Positions 61,914-64,000 of a stretch of DNA of 64,000 bases are shown in pieces. A program made the translations under genes and the position numbers. The notes under the pieces are model-generated. The model was not told where the DNA came from. It did not search any database and was given only the letters and a program-made list of their open reading frames with translations. Position 1 is the stretch's first letter. Every line of letters starts with the position of its first letter. The stretch is from Tsuneonella troitsensis (lineage in GTDB: Bacteria > Pseudomonadota > Alphaproteobacteria > Sphingomonadales > Sphingomonadaceae), in the NCBI RefSeq assembly GCF_001441535.1, contig NZ_LMAU01000001.1, positions 646,176-710,175 on the forward strand, in the 5' to 3' direction.

Positions 61914-62004
61914 ACGAGGTGCTGGCATGGTGGGGGGAGTTCGTAGTGGAGTGGCAATACATCGCGCCGGGCAAACCGATATAGAACGGCTTCTGCGCGA
62001 GCTT

Positions 62005-62383
62005 TAACGGCCTTGCATATCGTCGCAGCCCTGATCGTGACGATGGGATTGTTTGCGGTCGGAGCTATCGGTGCCGGGGACGCCAAATATTATGCCTCGA
62101 TGGCCGCGTGGCTGCCTATCCAGCAGGCGCTCGGATTATTGGTGAGCGTTTCGCTGGCAGGTCTCGTGCTGGTTGTGATCTTCCTGGCCGTCCGGCTACC
62201 GGGACGGGCGCGTCGGGACAAAACCAAAAAGACCGACTTCGACAAGCTTCCTTACGGCGTTGCAATCGGTTTGGGCGGGCTGGCAGCGGTGCTCATGACA
62301 TGGCATGGCCGCGATTCGTTCCGGTATTCGCCGCGCGGAAGCTCAAGAAGCACATGACGCGACGGACAGAAACCGAAGCTTCG
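62005..62383 (+). pseudogene. Truncated, doubly deleted copy of the tad end (cpaA, M23, small membrane protein)
   Basis: Bases 62009-62301 match the second half of cpaA (residues about 67-164, including GAIGAGDAKYYAS). Bases 62302-62316 match 51525-51539 inside the M23 gene, and 62317-62383 match the tail of the small membrane protein gene at 52261. The order is kept but about 125 and 720 bases are missing at the two joints. It has no start for cpaA and cannot make any complete product. Most codon differences from the intact copy are synonymous (about 18 synonymous to 5 changed codons by eye in the cpaA part). Confidence 0.85.
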
Positions 62384-62518
62384 ATGCCTGATTGTCGTTA
62401 CGGTAAAATATCGAGGGCAGGCCAATCGTACTCCGGCGGCTTTTAGTCGACGTCGAGCTTTCTGTTGCTGCCCATCATGAGCGTGATCGGGCCAGTTATC
62501 CAGATCACGAGCCCTCCC

Positions 62519-62914
62519 TCAATCTATTGATCCCGGATCGCTTGGATCCTCGTTTCTTGGTCTCCCGCGGCCTTGGCGTAGGCCATCTGCGCTACCTTGC
62601 AATTCAGCAGGAAGCATCTCCTCGAGAGCCGCGAGCCAGGGCGTGAGAAATTCGCCAAGAGCCTTACCGTGCTCAGTCAGTTCATACTGGTTCGCATGGT
62701 GATCTGATCGTTCAAGCAGAACCAGCCCAAGGTCCTTCTCAAGTGCCGATATTCGCCGGCTGATGCTGGCTACAGTGAGACCCTGGTCGATCGCCGCCTT
62801 GGCAAAGCTTCCTGTGCGGGCAAAGCTCTCAAGCCCGCGCAGATTCTGCAAGCTCGGTTGGGCTCGCCTGAACGGTTTGATCCGTTTAGCGCGATCAACC
62901 CCTGTTAGGGCCAC
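62519..62914 (-). pseudogene. Truncated LysR-type regulator, DNA-binding part only
   Basis: A 131-aa frame with a LysR-like winged helix-turn-helix (LRGLESFARTGSFAKAAIDQ, then VASISRRISALEKDLGLVLLER) and the first linker helix, then an Arg/Gly-rich unrelated end. LysR proteins are about 300 aa; the effector domain is absent. It lies between the broken tad copy and galE. It may be dead or act as a DNA-binding stub. Confidence 0.6.
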
Positions 62915-62998
62915 AATGAACTCTCCTCGTTAGTCGGACGCTCTAGCGTCGGGGGGAAACGTAATAAAAGCAATGCTCAAGCTTTACCGGTCACCCGC

Positions 62999-64000
62999 CT
63001 ACGGGGTCGCATGCGTGGTATGGGCTGGGTTCTCGCCGAGCTTGGCTTCCCAGGCGAGCGCGTGGCGCACGATCGTATCGAGATCGGCGAACTGCGGCAC
63101 CCACGGCAGGGCATTCAATATCCTGGCGTTGTCCGCGACGAGGCAACCGGGATCGCCGGCGCGGCGCGGCTCGATCACGCGCGAGATATTGCCGCCGCTC
63201 ACCCGGTCGACCGCATCGAGAACCTCCAGCACCGAGAAGCCCCGCCCGTATCCGCAATTCATCTGTAGAGAATGGGACGGCTGCGCGACCAGCGCCTCGA
63301 GCGCGTGAACGTGGGCTGCGGCAAGGTCCGACACATGGATGTAGTCGCGCACGCCCGTGCCGTCGGGTGTTTCGTAATCGGTGCCGAACACCGCCACGCC
63401 GTCTCGCTTGCCGAGCGCGGCCTCGACCGCGACCTTGATCAGATGCGTCGCCCCAGCGGTCGACTGTCCGCTGCGACCCAGCGGATCGGCTCCGGCGACG
63501 TTGAAATAGCGCAGCGCGCAATAGTTCATCGCGTGCGCCGCTGCCGTATCGGCGAGCATCCGCTCGGTCATCAGCTTGGACCAGCCATAGGGGTTGATCG
63601 GCACCTGAGGACAGTCTTCCGGAACGCGTTCGATACCGGGCACGCCATAGGTTGCGGCCGTGCTCGAGAAGATGAAGTGGGGCACGCCTGCCTCCACCGT
63701 CGCCTCGATCAGGGCGCGGCTCTTTGAGGTGTTGTTGTGATAATAGCTCAGCGGCTTCGCCACCGATTCCGGCACGACGACCGAACCGGCGAAGTGCATG
63801 ACCGCGCGCGTGCCTTGCGACTTGAATATCCGCGCAAGCAGTTCCGCGTCCTCGATGTCGCCGTGAAAGAAAGGAACGTCGTCAGGCACGGCGAAACGGA
63901 ATCCCGTCGCCAGGTTGTCGATCACCGCGACCGGATATCCTGCATCCCGCAGGGCCAGCACCGCGTGACTGCCGATGTAACCGGCGCCCCCGGTCACGAG
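62999..64000 (-). CDS. galE: UDP-glucose 4-epimerase, 5' end outside the window
   Basis: An extended short-chain dehydrogenase that interconverts UDP-glucose and UDP-galactose. The cofactor motif VTGGAGYIGSH is at the very right edge, so the first few codons lie beyond the window. Other motifs are FSSTAATYG, YGWSKLMTE (catalytic Tyr-Lys), LRYFNVAGADP and GTGVRDYIHVSDLA. It would feed nucleotide sugars to the nearby glycosyltransferases. Confidence 0.92.
   Translation of the reverse strand, partial: LVTGGAGYIGSHAVLALRDAGYPVAVIDNLATGFRFAVPDDVPFFHGDIEDAELLARIFKSQGTRAVMHFAGSVVVPESVAKPLSYYHNNTSKSRALIEATVEAGVPHFIFSSTAATYGVPGIERVPEDCPQVPINPYGWSKLMTERMLADTAAAHAMNYCALRYFNVAGADPLGRSGQSTAGATHLIKVAVEAALGKRDGVAVFGTDYETPDGTGVRDYIHVSDLAAAHVHALEALVAQPSHSLQMNCGYGRGFSVLEVLDAVDRVSGGNISRVIEPRRAGDPGCLVADNARILNALPWVPQFADLDTIVRHALAWEAKLGENPAHTTHATP

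Noticed and set aside
1..64000. CRISPR arrays, tRNA/rRNA genes, insertion sequences, integrases
   Set aside because: None was recognised by reading; no transposase or integrase motif is among the open frames, including around the glycan block.

Overview
The window is a high-GC alphaproteobacterial chromosome segment, most likely Sphingomonadales and plausibly Erythrobacteraceae. The lineage call is inferred from gene content: cbb3 oxidase with FnrL, a bciA-type divinyl chlorophyllide reductase (suggesting a phototroph or a descendant of one), a TonB receptor heading a sugar locus, and an alphaproteobacterial tad/cpa pilus locus. No rRNA, tRNA, CRISPR array or insertion sequence was recognised.

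Layout. (1) 1-3475, minus strand: start of ccoO, ccoN and two Crp/Fnr regulators; FNR boxes precede ccoN and the first regulator. (2) 3.6-8.1 kb: a hemerythrin-like protein behind a probable general-stress (EcfG) promoter, a coupled trio of very small genes whose middle member has an in-frame amber codon, a secreted P1-family peptidase and a secreted serine hydrolase. (3) 8.4-29.1 kb: a pectin/galacturonate utilisation locus. (4) 29.2-39.4 kb: bciA, a TetR-controlled DevBCA-like exporter with a NodT-like outer-membrane channel, a HerA-like ATPase, a PAP2 protein and a DUF2569-like membrane protein. (5) 39.8-52.0 kb: a tad pilus operon from the Flp pilin to the prepilin peptidase, ending with an M23 endopeptidase. 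(6) 52.1-64 kb: a surface-glycan island (three GT2, a GT-C, a GT4, a flippase, a pyruvyltransferase) bordered by broken genes and ending at galE.

Pectin locus as a system (roles from families and context). A secreted pectate lyase cuts the polymer, the TonB receptor takes up oligomers, and exported GH43, acetylesterase and carboxylesterase trim them. The TRAP transporter (dctP/Q/M) moves uronates inside. Unsaturated uronate would go through a DhuI-type isomerase and KduD to 2-keto-3-deoxygluconate (KDG); galacturonate would go through UxaC, a UxuB-family reductase and UxaA to KDG. KdgK then makes KDPG. No KDPG aldolase lies in the window. Five copies of the 14-mer GG(A/T)AACCGGTGTCA lie in the four divergent or upstream regions of this locus, including next to the LacI-family gene, and form a coherent local regulon.

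The most unusual structure is at 62005-62383: a shortened, colinear second copy of the end of the tad locus (cpaA, a scrap of the M23 gene, the tail of the small membrane protein gene). It lies about 10 kb from the intact copy, on the far side of the glycan genes. Its differences from the intact copy are mostly synonymous, which suggests it diverged as a working gene in a relative and arrived with, or was left by, the glycan island.
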